Shown here in pieces: positions 57,978 through 64,000 of a DNA stretch of 64,000 nt. The notes below the pieces were generated by a model, which worked only from the letters and a program-made list of their open reading frames with translations, made no database searches and was not told the DNA's origin. Each line of letters opens with the position of its first letter. Position 1 is the stretch's first letter. Both the position numbers and the translations under genes were made by a program. This DNA comes from Fimenecus sp051881435. Lineage in GTDB: Bacteria; Bacillota; Clostridia; Oscillospirales; Acutalibacteraceae. The DNA is taken from positions 32,206-96,205 of the forward strand of contig JBJEPW010000039.1 in NCBI GenBank assembly GCA_051881435.1, in the 5' to 3' direction.

Positions 57978-58904
57978 ATGGATTGGACCGAAATTAAAAT
58001 AGAGGTGGATGCAGAAAATATCGACCGTTGCGCCGATATTGCGTCTATGGCAGTTCCCTACGGTATCTATATTGAGGATTACCGTAATTTGGAGCAAGAG
58101 GCTTGGGAAATAGCGAATATTGACCTTATTGACGAGGATTTGCTTAATAAAGACCGCACAAAAGGATATGTTCACATATATATTTCTCCCGAAGAAAACT
58201 ATATGGAGGCTGTGTCTTTCCTGCGTGAACGGTACGAGAGCGAAAACATTCCACATAAAATCGAGTATAAACCCTGTAAAAATGAGGATTGGGAGAATAA
58301 TTGGAAAGAGTATTTCAAGCCTATGAAAATCGGCGAAAAGCTTCTTATCCGTCCTCTTTGGATAGACGATTATGACGCCGAGGACAGGGCAGTATTGAGC
58401 ATTGAACCGGGGCTTGCTTTCGGTTCGGGAGGACATAATACCACACGCCTTTGCCTTGAAACACTTGAAAAATATGTAAGGTCAGGCGATAAGGTGCTTG
58501 ACTGCGGTTGCGGAAGCGGTATTTTGTCAATTGCCGCACTCCTTATGGGAGCGGAGAGCGCAGTAGGCGTTGATATTGATAAACTTGCCGTGAAAACAGC
58601 AAAAGAGAATGGCAAGGTCAACGGTTTTTCAGAGCCTCAATATACAATTCTTAACGGTAATCTTACAGATAAGGTTACGGGTAAATTTGATGTTGTGGTT
58701 GCAAATATCGTCGCCGATATAATTATCCTGTTTTCCTCGCAGGTAGGCGAGTTTTTAAAGGATGACGGTGTATTTATAACCTCGGGCATTATTGAACCCC
58801 GTGAGGAGGAAGTAACCGCCGCATTTTATGAAAACGGCTTTGAGATAATCAACCGCTTTGAGGACGGCGGCTGGCTCTGCTTCGTGTGCAGAAAAAAGCA
58901 ATAA
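57978..58904 (+). CDS. prmA: Ribosomal protein L11 methyltransferase
   Basis: Trimethylates amino groups of ribosomal protein L11. 308 residues. The N-terminal recognition domain ends ENNWKEYFKPMKIGEKLLIRPLW. The catalytic domain has EPGLAFGSGGHNTTRLCLE, the SAM motif VLDCGCGSGILSIAALLMGA and VVANIVADIIILFS (NxxA-type catalytic region). The ribosome site AGAGG precedes the ATG. The normal Thr-rich GTGxHxTT segment reads GSGGHNTT, a common variant. Confidence 0.93.
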   Translation: MDWTEIKIEVDAENIDRCADIASMAVPYGIYIEDYRNLEQEAWEIANIDLIDEDLLNKDRTKGYVHIYISPEENYMEAVSFLRERYESENIPHKIEYKPCKNEDWENNWKEYFKPMKIGEKLLIRPLWIDDYDAEDRAVLSIEPGLAFGSGGHNTTRLCLETLEKYVRSGDKVLDCGCGSGILSIAALLMGAESAVGVDIDKLAVKTAKENGKVNGFSEPQYTILNGNLTDKVTGKFDVVVANIVADIIILFSSQVGEFLKDDGVFITSGIIEPREEEVTAAFYENGFEIINRFEDGGWLCFVCRKKQ

Positions 58905-58927
58905 TCCGTTTTAGATTTATATTTAAA

Positions 58928-58983
58928 ACAACAGTTTTTCTGCTTTTTCAAAAAAAGTGTTGACAAAGCGGAAAAACTGTTGT
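58928..58983. repeat. 13-bp inverted repeat around the feo -35
   Basis: ACAACAGTTTTTC (58928-58940) and GAAAAACTGTTGT (58971-58983) are perfect inverted copies separated by 30 bases that include the feo -35. The right arm runs into the -10. It could be a loose terminator for prmA or a regulatory structure. Confidence 0.6.
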
Positions 58984-58988
58984 ATATT
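58960..58988 (+). promoter_or_regulatory. Promoter of the feo operon
   Basis: TTGACA (58960-58965), 17 bases, TATATT (58983-58988) with TG at 58981-58982. An operator-like palindrome begins 9 bases downstream. Confidence 0.82.
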
Positions 58989-58996
58989 ATGTATTG

Positions 58997-59012
58997 GTTA
59001 GCAATGGCTAAC
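58997..59012 (+). promoter_or_regulatory. Iron-box-like operator 1
   Basis: GTTAGC-AATG-GCTAAC, a 6-4-6 palindrome over the expected transcription start of feoA. The half-site resembles the GTTAGC/CTAAC halves of DtxR-family boxes rather than Fur boxes. A half-site GTTAGC recurs at 59031-59036. Confidence 0.65.
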
Positions 59013-59078
59013 TATATTTTAAAGCAAAATGTTAGCATCAACTAATTTTTTAAAGCATTCAGCATTTGGGGTGATAAA

Positions 59079-59291
59079 ATGAATTTGACTAACGCGCAGG
59101 AAGGAACAGAGTATATCATCAAAAACATTGAGACTGATGACGAAAATCTTAACGCTTTTCTCTTTTCTTTGGGTTGCTACTGCGGCGAGCCCATTACTGT
59201 AATAGCCCGCAAAAAAGGCGGTTGCGTTGTTTCAATTAAAGACAGTAGATACAATATCGACAATCAGTTAGCAACAGCAATCATTGTATAA
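59079..59291 (+). CDS. feoA: Ferrous iron transport protein FeoA
   Basis: Small SH3-like cytoplasmic protein (70 residues) that assists FeoB. TEYIIKNIETDD, FLFSLGCYCGEPITVIARKKGG and VVSIKDSRYNIDNQLATAI fit the FeoA fold: the last strand normally reads RxALGxxxAxxI and here reads DNQLATAIIV. GGGGTG precedes the ATG. It leads the feo operon under the palindrome-flanked promoter and is 78 bases from feoB, with a second palindrome in between. Confidence 0.9.
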   Translation: MNLTNAQEGTEYIIKNIETDDENLNAFLFSLGCYCGEPITVIARKKGGCVVSIKDSRYNIDNQLATAIIV

Positions 59292-59326
59292 CGGTGTGGC
59301 TTTAACTGTTTTATTTTTATACAAAA

Positions 59327-59342
59327 GTTAGCAATTGCTAAC
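59327..59342 (+). promoter_or_regulatory. Iron-box-like operator 2, between feoA and feoB
   Basis: GTTAGC-AATT-GCTAAC, a perfect palindrome with the same half-sites and spacing as operator 1. It lies 28 bases before the feoB ATG. No convincing promoter is seen beside it. Confidence 0.65.
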
Positions 59343-59369
59343 TAAATATAAAATAAGGAGAGTGCAGAT

Positions 59370-61391
59370 ATGAGAATTGCATTAGCAGGTAATCCCAACA
59401 GCGGTAAAACCACAATGTATAATGCTTTGACCGGCAAAAATGAAAAAGTCGGTAACTGGGCGGGTGTTACTGTTGAAAAGAAAGAAAGCCATATTAAAAA
59501 AAGTATTTATGACGGTACTGCCGAGGCAGTGGCTGTTGACTTGCCGGGGGCATATTCAATGTCGCCGTTTACCTCAGAGGAGAGTATTACAAGCGGATAT
59601 GTCAGAAATGAAAATCCCGATGCTATCATCAATATTGTTGATGCAACAAATCTAAGCAGAAGTCTTTTCTTTACAACACAACTGTTGGAATTGGGAATCC
59701 CGGTCGTTGTTGCGCTGAATAAAAGTGATATTAACGAGAAGAAAGAAACGGAAATTGACGCCGCAGCGCTCAGCCTCGCTCTTGACTGTCCGGTAATTAA
59801 AACCGTGTCAACATCATCTGCGGGTTTAAAAGAGGTAGTAAAAGCGGCTGTTGAACTTAACGGAAAAGAGCAAAAGCCGCCGTATGTTCAGGGTGAAATT
59901 GACCTTTCAGATAAAAACGCAGTCGTTGCGGCAGATAAAAAGCGCTTTGAATTTGTAAATAAGGTTGTAAGCGCCGTAGAAACACGCAAGATTCTTACCA
60001 AAGAAAGAAACTTTCAAGATAAAATTGATGATATTATCACAAATAAGTGGGTAGGTTTGCCGATTTTTGCAATAGTTATGTTTCTCGTATTTCAAATATC
60101 CCAAGCGTGGGTTGGACCTTGGATTGCCGATATTTTAGTGGGTTGGATTGAAAGCTTTCAGGAAACTGTGGCAGGATGGGTTGACGGTGCGGCACCCGTT
60201 TTACAATCGTTGCTTGTTGATGGCGTAATCGGTGGCGTCGGTGCAGTTGTCGGTTTTCTGCCGCTTGTAATGGTAATGTATTTTCTCATTGCGCTCCTTG
60301 AGGATTGCGGATATATGGCTCGTGCAACCGTTGTTCTTGATCCCATATTCAAAAAAGCGGGACTTTCGGGAAAATCCGTTATTCCTTTCGTAATCGGCAC
60401 AGGCTGTGCAATTCCCGGCATTATGGCTTGTCGTACAATCCGCAATGAGAGAGAACGCAGAGCAACGGCAATGCTTACTCCTTTTATGCCGTGCGGAGCA
60501 AAGCTTCCCGTTATAGCTTTGTTTTCCGGCGCTTTTTTCAAAGGCTCGGCATGGGTGGGTACCGCTATGTACTTTGTCGGTATAGTCCTGATTTTCTTCG
60601 GTGCGTTGATTGTAAATAAAATTGCAGGCTATAAAAGCAGAAAATCCTTCTTTATTATTGAGCTTCCCGAATATAAAGTTCCTTCTCTGAAAAGAGCGTT
60701 TCTTTCTATGTGCTCACGAGGCTGGGCATATATTGTAAAAGCGGGCACAATCATTCTTCTTTGCAATACGGTTGTTCAAATTATGCAGTCGTTCAATTGG
60801 CACTTACAAGTAGTTGAGGAGGGTGCGGAAAGCACATCTATACTTGCTTCTGTTGCATCTCCGATTTCCTATTTGTTGATTCCTGTTGTCGGCATTGCTT
60901 CATGGCAGATTGCGGCAGCGGCTGTTACAGGCTTTATTGCAAAGGAAAATGTCGTCGGTACACTTGCTGTTTGTTTTGCTATGACAAGTTTTATTGATAC
61001 GGAAGAACTTGTGCTTACAGGCGGTGCAAATGAGGTTGCTGCCACTTTCGGTATCACCAAAGCAGCGGCACTGGCATATTTAATGTTTAACCTTTTTACA
61101 CCGCCTTGCTTTGCTGCAATCGGCGCTATGAACTCTGAAATAAAAAGCAAGAAGTGGTTGCTGGGCGGAATTGCGCTTCAATTTGCAACAGGATTTACGG
61201 TTGCATATTTTGTATATCAAATCGGTACGCTTATTACATCAAAAACCTTTGGTGCGGGTCTCTTGCCGGGACTTACAGCGGTGCTTGTTTTTGCGGCGAT
61301 TATTGTTTCGCTTATAATAAATACAAACAAAAAGCTTGCATCTGAATATGCTTTAAACGGAAATAAAACCGAAAAAATCACCGCAAAGTAA
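59370..61391 (+). CDS. feoB: Ferrous iron transporter FeoB
   Basis: GTP-dependent Fe(II) importer, 673 residues. The N-terminal G domain shows G1 GNPNSGKT, G2 NWAGVTVE, G3 DLPGAYS and G4 ALNKSD, followed by the helical GDI region. The membrane part has the Gate motifs IPFVIGTGCAIPGIMACRTI and MLTPFMPCGAKLPV with conserved Cys, and ends with several helices. AAGGAG precedes the ATG. It is followed after 18 bases by the small Cys-rich protein. Confidence 0.96.
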   Translation: MRIALAGNPNSGKTTMYNALTGKNEKVGNWAGVTVEKKESHIKKSIYDGTAEAVAVDLPGAYSMSPFTSEESITSGYVRNENPDAIINIVDATNLSRSLFFTTQLLELGIPVVVALNKSDINEKKETEIDAAALSLALDCPVIKTVSTSSAGLKEVVKAAVELNGKEQKPPYVQGEIDLSDKNAVVAADKKRFEFVNKVVSAVETRKILTKERNFQDKIDDIITNKWVGLPIFAIVMFLVFQISQAWVGPWIADILVGWIESFQETVAGWVDGAAPVLQSLLVDGVIGGVGAVVGFLPLVMVMYFLIALLEDCGYMARATVVLDPIFKKAGLSGKSVIPFVIGTGCAIPGIMACRTIRNERERRATAMLTPFMPCGAKLPVIALFSGAFFKGSAWVGTAMYFVGIVLIFFGALIVNKIAGYKSRKSFFIIELPEYKVPSLKRAFLSMCSRGWAYIVKAGTIILLCNTVVQIMQSFNWHLQVVEEGAESTSILASVASPISYLLIPVVGIASWQIAAAAVTGFIAKENVVGTLAVCFAMTSFIDTEELVLTGGANEVAATFGITKAAALAYLMFNLFTPPCFAAIGAMNSEIKSKKWLLGGIALQFATGFTVAYFVYQIGTLITSKTFGAGLLPGLTAVLVFAAIIVSLIINTNKKLASEYALNGNKTEKITAK

Positions 61392-61409
61392 TTTCAAGGA
61401 GAATTTTAT

Positions 61410-61571
61410 ATGGAAAATTGGATAATAGCAGGGATTATTCTCATAATACTTGCCGTAGTTATAATTTACATTGTAAAAGCAAAGAAAAAGGGCGCCAAAT
61501 GCATCGGCTGTCCGTCCGGCGGTTGTTGCCCTAAAAGCAAAAGCGAATGCTCCTGCTGTGAAAAACAGTAA
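61410..61571 (+). CDS. FeoB-associated Cys-rich membrane protein
   Basis: A 53-residue protein: one membrane helix (residues 4-22, WIIAGIILIILAVVIIYIV), a short Lys-rich stretch and a C-terminal cluster of seven cysteines (CIGCPSGGCCPKSKSECSCC). This is the small FeoB-associated Cys-rich membrane protein seen after feoB in many Firmicutes and sometimes compared to FeoC. It probably binds iron or an Fe-S centre and may tune FeoB. AAGGAG lies 7 bases before the ATG. Confidence 0.9.
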   Translation: MENWIIAGIILIILAVVIIYIVKAKKKGAKCIGCPSGGCCPKSKSECSCCEKQ

Positions 61572-61595
61572 TTCAGTTTAATAAATTATGATTAT

Positions 61596-61640
61596 AGCCG
61601 TTATTTTGCTGTTAATAAGGAAAATAACGGCAGTTTTTTT
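61596..61640 (+). terminator. Terminator of the feo operon
   Basis: GCCGTTATTTT, 13-base loop, AAAATAACGGC and AGTTTTTTT. An 11-base perfect stem. Confidence 0.9.
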
Positions 61641-61652
61641 ATTTTGTTTATA

Positions 61653-61681
61653 TTGCGATTTTTTTCCTGAAATGTTATAAT
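61653..61681 (+). promoter_or_regulatory. Promoter of the sugar kinase gene
   Basis: TTGCGA (61653-61658), 17 bases, TATAAT (61676-61681), ending 30 bases before the start codon. Confidence 0.72.
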
Positions 61682-61711
61682 AAGACAAATTACAATAGGG
61701 GATGATATGCA

Positions 61712-63310
61712 TTGGAAATCTCGGCTGTAAAAAACACAATAGAAAGCGGCAATGCTGTTTTGGGCATTGAATTCGGCTCAACACGCATAAAGGCCGTTTT
61801 GATTGATGAAAATCACAACCCAATAGCGCAGGGCGGTCATTCTTGGGAAAACCGTTTTGAAAACGGCGTCTGGACATATCATATGGAGGATGTATGGGCA
61901 GGGCTTCAGGATGCTTATTCAAAGCTTAAATCAGAAGTGCTGGAAAAATACGGCGTAAAGCTTACAAAACTCAAAGCAATGGGCTTTTCCGCCATGATGC
62001 ACGGCTATCTGCCTTTCGATAATGACGGCAACCAGCTTGCGGAATTCCGCACCTGGCGCAATACCATCACCGAAAAAGCGGCGGCGGAGCTTACAGACCT
62101 TTTTCAATTTAATATTCCCCAGCGTTGGAGTATCGCTCATTTGTATCAGGCGATTTTAAACGGCGAGAGCCATGTAAAAGATATTGCGTTTCTCACCACG
62201 CTTGAAGGCTATGTCCATTGGCGCCTGACGGGTGAAAAGGTCATCGGCATCGGCGAAGCGGCGGGTATGTTCCCTGTGGACGGCCGTAAAAACTGCTATA
62301 ACGAAAAAATGGTGTCCGATTTTGACCGCTTGATTGAAAATCGGAATTATCCGTGGAAACTTATGGATATTCTCCCGAAAATTTTGCTTGCGGGTGAAAC
62401 GGCGGGCACGCTTACCGAAGCGGGCGCACTTCTTTTAGACCCCACAGGCGACCTTATAAGCGGGATTCCCCTTTGTCCGCCCGAGGGCGACGCGGGCACG
62501 GGTATGGTGGCAACAAACAGCGTTGCACCCTTAACGGGCAATGTTTCGGCGGGAACTTCTATTTTCTTGATGGCGGTGCTTGACAAACCGCTTTCCGACC
62601 TTTACACGGAAATTGATATGGTGGCAACGCCCACAGGCGCGCCTGTCGCTATGGTGCATTGCAATACCTGCACTTCCGACCTTGACGCGTGGGTGCGGTT
62701 ATTCTCCGAAGTGCTCAAAAATGCGGGGGCAGAACTCCCGAAACCCGCACTTTACGATATGCTGTATGATTTAGCCTTACAAGGCGATGCGGATTGCGGG
62801 GGACTTATCGGATTTAACTATTATTCAGGCGAGCCCGTGACCGATACCGCCGAGGGCAGACCGCTGTTTGTAAGACTGCCCGATGCAAACTTTACCCTTG
62901 CAAACTTTATGCGCAATCAGATTTTTTCCGCAATGGCAACGCTCCGTTTGGGTATGGATATTCTTTTCCAAAAGGAAAATATTACCCTGAACCGCCTTTT
63001 GGGTCACGGCGGATTGTTTAAAACACCGCTTGTGGGGCAAAAACTGATGGCGGGTGCTTTGGGCGTCCCTGTTTCCGTCATGGAAACCGCAGGCGAGGGC
63101 GGTGCGTGGGGTATTGCGCTTCTTGCCGCCTATATGCGTAATAAATCAGACGGCGAAACGTTGGAAGCGTACCTTGATCATAAAGTTTTCGGCGAAAACA
63201 AGGGGACTACCATCACACCCGACAAAACCGATGTGGACGGGTTTAATCAGTATATGACAAGATACAAAGCGGGGCTTGCCGTCGAACAAGCCGCCGTGGA
63301 AAATTTATAA
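61712..63310 (+). CDS. FGGY family carbohydrate kinase, probably L-ribulokinase
   Basis: 532 residues. The ATP-site entry LGIEFGSTRIKAVLID, substrate region GFSAMMHGYLPF and EFRTWRN, GNVSAGTSIFLMAVLD (second ATP motif) and the late GHGGLFKTPLVGQKLMAGALG and GEGGAWGIALLAAYM belong to the FGGY family. Its place directly before araA points to an L-ribulokinase (AraB role), though xylulokinase-like specificity cannot be excluded. The start is TTG, 9 bases after GGGGA; the two nearby ATGs are in other frames. This gene and araA are richer in GCG, GGG and CCC than their neighbours, which may mean recent acquisition or selection. Confidence 0.82.
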   Translation: MEISAVKNTIESGNAVLGIEFGSTRIKAVLIDENHNPIAQGGHSWENRFENGVWTYHMEDVWAGLQDAYSKLKSEVLEKYGVKLTKLKAMGFSAMMHGYLPFDNDGNQLAEFRTWRNTITEKAAAELTDLFQFNIPQRWSIAHLYQAILNGESHVKDIAFLTTLEGYVHWRLTGEKVIGIGEAAGMFPVDGRKNCYNEKMVSDFDRLIENRNYPWKLMDILPKILLAGETAGTLTEAGALLLDPTGDLISGIPLCPPEGDAGTGMVATNSVAPLTGNVSAGTSIFLMAVLDKPLSDLYTEIDMVATPTGAPVAMVHCNTCTSDLDAWVRLFSEVLKNAGAELPKPALYDMLYDLALQGDADCGGLIGFNYYSGEPVTDTAEGRPLFVRLPDANFTLANFMRNQIFSAMATLRLGMDILFQKENITLNRLLGHGGLFKTPLVGQKLMAGALGVPVSVMETAGEGGAWGIALLAAYMRNKSDGETLEAYLDHKVFGENKGTTITPDKTDVDGFNQYMTRYKAGLAVEQAAVENL

Positions 63311-63319
63311 AAATTACTT

Positions 63320-63345
63320 TGTCATTCTGCGCGTAGCGAAGAATT
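63320..63345. repeat. TGTCATTCTG repeat, copy 1
   Basis: TGTCATTCTG then CGCGTAGCGAAGAATTG. Differs from copy 2 at the base after TCTG and near the end. Confidence 0.75.
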
Positions 63346-63364
63346 GCAAAAGAACAACTAACTA

Positions 63365-63390
63365 TGTCATTCTGAGCGTAGCGAAGAATC
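63365..63390. repeat. TGTCATTCTG repeat, copy 2
   Basis: TGTCATTCTG then AGCGTAGCGAAGAATC. A tandem pair with copy 1 at 45-base spacing, in the araB-like/araA gap. The same string is dispersed in many bacterial genomes. Confidence 0.75.
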
Positions 63391-63414
63391 TCAATTTACA
63401 ACGAGGTGTAAAAT

Positions 63415-64000
63415 ATGCAGTTAAAAGACTATGAATTTTGGTTTGTGGTAGGCAGTCAGTTTTTGTATGGCCCCGAGGTATTGGAAACCGTGGCACAGCG
63501 TGCACAGGAAATGGCGGACGAATTGAATAAATCCGCGGCTCTTCCCTGCAAAATCGTGTATAAGGTCACCGCAAAAACCAATCAAGAGATTACCGATGTG
63601 GTCAGAGAGGCGAATTATGACAAAAAATGCGCGGGCATCATCACCTGGTGCCACACATTCAGCCCCTCCAAAATGTGGATTAACGGCTTTGTGGATTTGC
63701 AAAAGCCCTATTGCCATCTTGCCACGCAGTACAACCGTGAAATTCCCAATGATGAAATTGATATGGACTTTATGAACCTCAATCAGGCGGCGCACGGCGA
63801 CCGTGAGCACGGCTTTATTGCGGCAAGACTGCGTATGCCCCGCAAGGTGATTGCAGGTCATTGGCAGGAGGAAAGCGTCCGTGAACGCCTCGGCAGTTGG
63901 ATGCGCGCGGCGGTGGGCGTTGCCGTCAGCCGCGAATTGAAAGTGATGCGCTTCGGCGACAATATGCGCGAGGTTGCCGTCACCGAGGGCGACAAGGTGG
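63415..64000 (+). CDS. araA: L-arabinose isomerase, 3' end outside window
   Basis: First step of arabinose use: L-arabinose to L-ribulose. The 195 residues in the window match the N-terminal domain: LKDYEFWFVVGSQFLYGPEVLETV, GIITWCHTFSPSKMWI, KPYCHLATQYNREIPNDEID, FMNLNQAAHGDREHGFI and RKVIAGHW. GAGGTG lies 6 bases before the ATG. It follows the kinase by about 100 bases that hold two dispersed repeats, so the two genes are probably co-transcribed. The catalytic C-terminal part lies beyond the window. Confidence 0.95.
   Translation, partial: MQLKDYEFWFVVGSQFLYGPEVLETVAQRAQEMADELNKSAALPCKIVYKVTAKTNQEITDVVREANYDKKCAGIITWCHTFSPSKMWINGFVDLQKPYCHLATQYNREIPNDEIDMDFMNLNQAAHGDREHGFIAARLRMPRKVIAGHWQEESVRERLGSWMRAAVGVAVSRELKVMRFGDNMREVAVTEGDKV

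Noticed and set aside
57573..58436. 287-codon open frame on the minus strand
   Set aside because: Antisense to rplS and prmA, both unmistakable; no start signals.

Overview
The window is a low-to-mid-GC chromosomal segment of an endospore-forming Clostridia bacterium, most likely of the Ruminococcaceae/Oscillospiraceae type. This rests on spoIIGA-sigE, an uninterrupted pro-sigK, a spoIVFA-spoIVFB pair, RNase J, GdpP, EcfA/EcfT, a ClpE-like ATPase, frequent TTG/GTG starts and strong AGGAGG-type ribosome sites. The assignment is inferred from gene content. No rRNA, CRISPR array, prophage or intact insertion sequence is visible.

Layout. 1-7074 is a housekeeping run (ecfA2-ecfT-truA-DUF5711-cvpA-pgsA-Clp ATPase). 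7075-8750 is accessory: two identical 99-bp repeats, small GTAGGG-led palindromes, an orphan gene, four tRNAs (Gly, Arg, His, Gln) and a nested AT-rich inverted repeat. 8752-17340 holds single genes with their own promoters and terminators: a propeller-like orphan, DUF2935, a ZIP transporter, sigK, gdhA, a Cys-rich membrane protein and a GH63-like glycosidase. 17318-26200 holds a BofC-like protein, a class A PBP, a carA-carB-ruvX operon and spoIIGA-sigE. 26317-29380 is a GlpA-like/FAD/DUF1667 redox operon. 29449-31568 (minus strand) is a GPH symporter and rnhA. 31662-43733 is a degenerate nucleotidyltransferase/phosphomannomutase fusion followed by rnj-gdpP-rplI-dnaB-tilS-hpt-ftsH. 43893-51691 carries branched-chain amino acid genes ilvB, ilvC (minus, with a GntR-type regulator) and ilvD, interrupted by a methyltransferase and a zinc-ribbon protein. 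51695-58904 is a NERD protein, spoIVFA-spoIVFB, a radical SAM pair, an oxidoreductase, rplS and prmA. 59079-61571 is a ferrous iron operon (feoA-feoB-Cys-rich small protein). 61712-64000 is a sugar kinase and the start of araA.

How genes work together. SpoIIGA should mature pro-SigE, and SpoIVFB should mature pro-SigK, so the window encodes both mother-cell sigma factors and both processing proteases. Promoter-like sequence overlaps the upstream terminator hairpin at spoIIGA, sigK and spoIVFA. IlvB, IlvC and IlvD give three of the four steps of valine/isoleucine synthesis; no ilvN or ilvE is seen.

The most unusual observation is the carA-carB pair at 20154-24201. It has the fold signatures of both carbamoyl phosphate synthetase subunits but has lost the glutaminase triad and key residues of both ATP-grasp sites, while keeping the C-terminal MGS-like regulatory domain. 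It looks like a two-subunit pseudoenzyme. A second degenerate enzyme, at 31662-33977, has lost catalytic residues in both its nucleotidyltransferase and phosphomannomutase modules.
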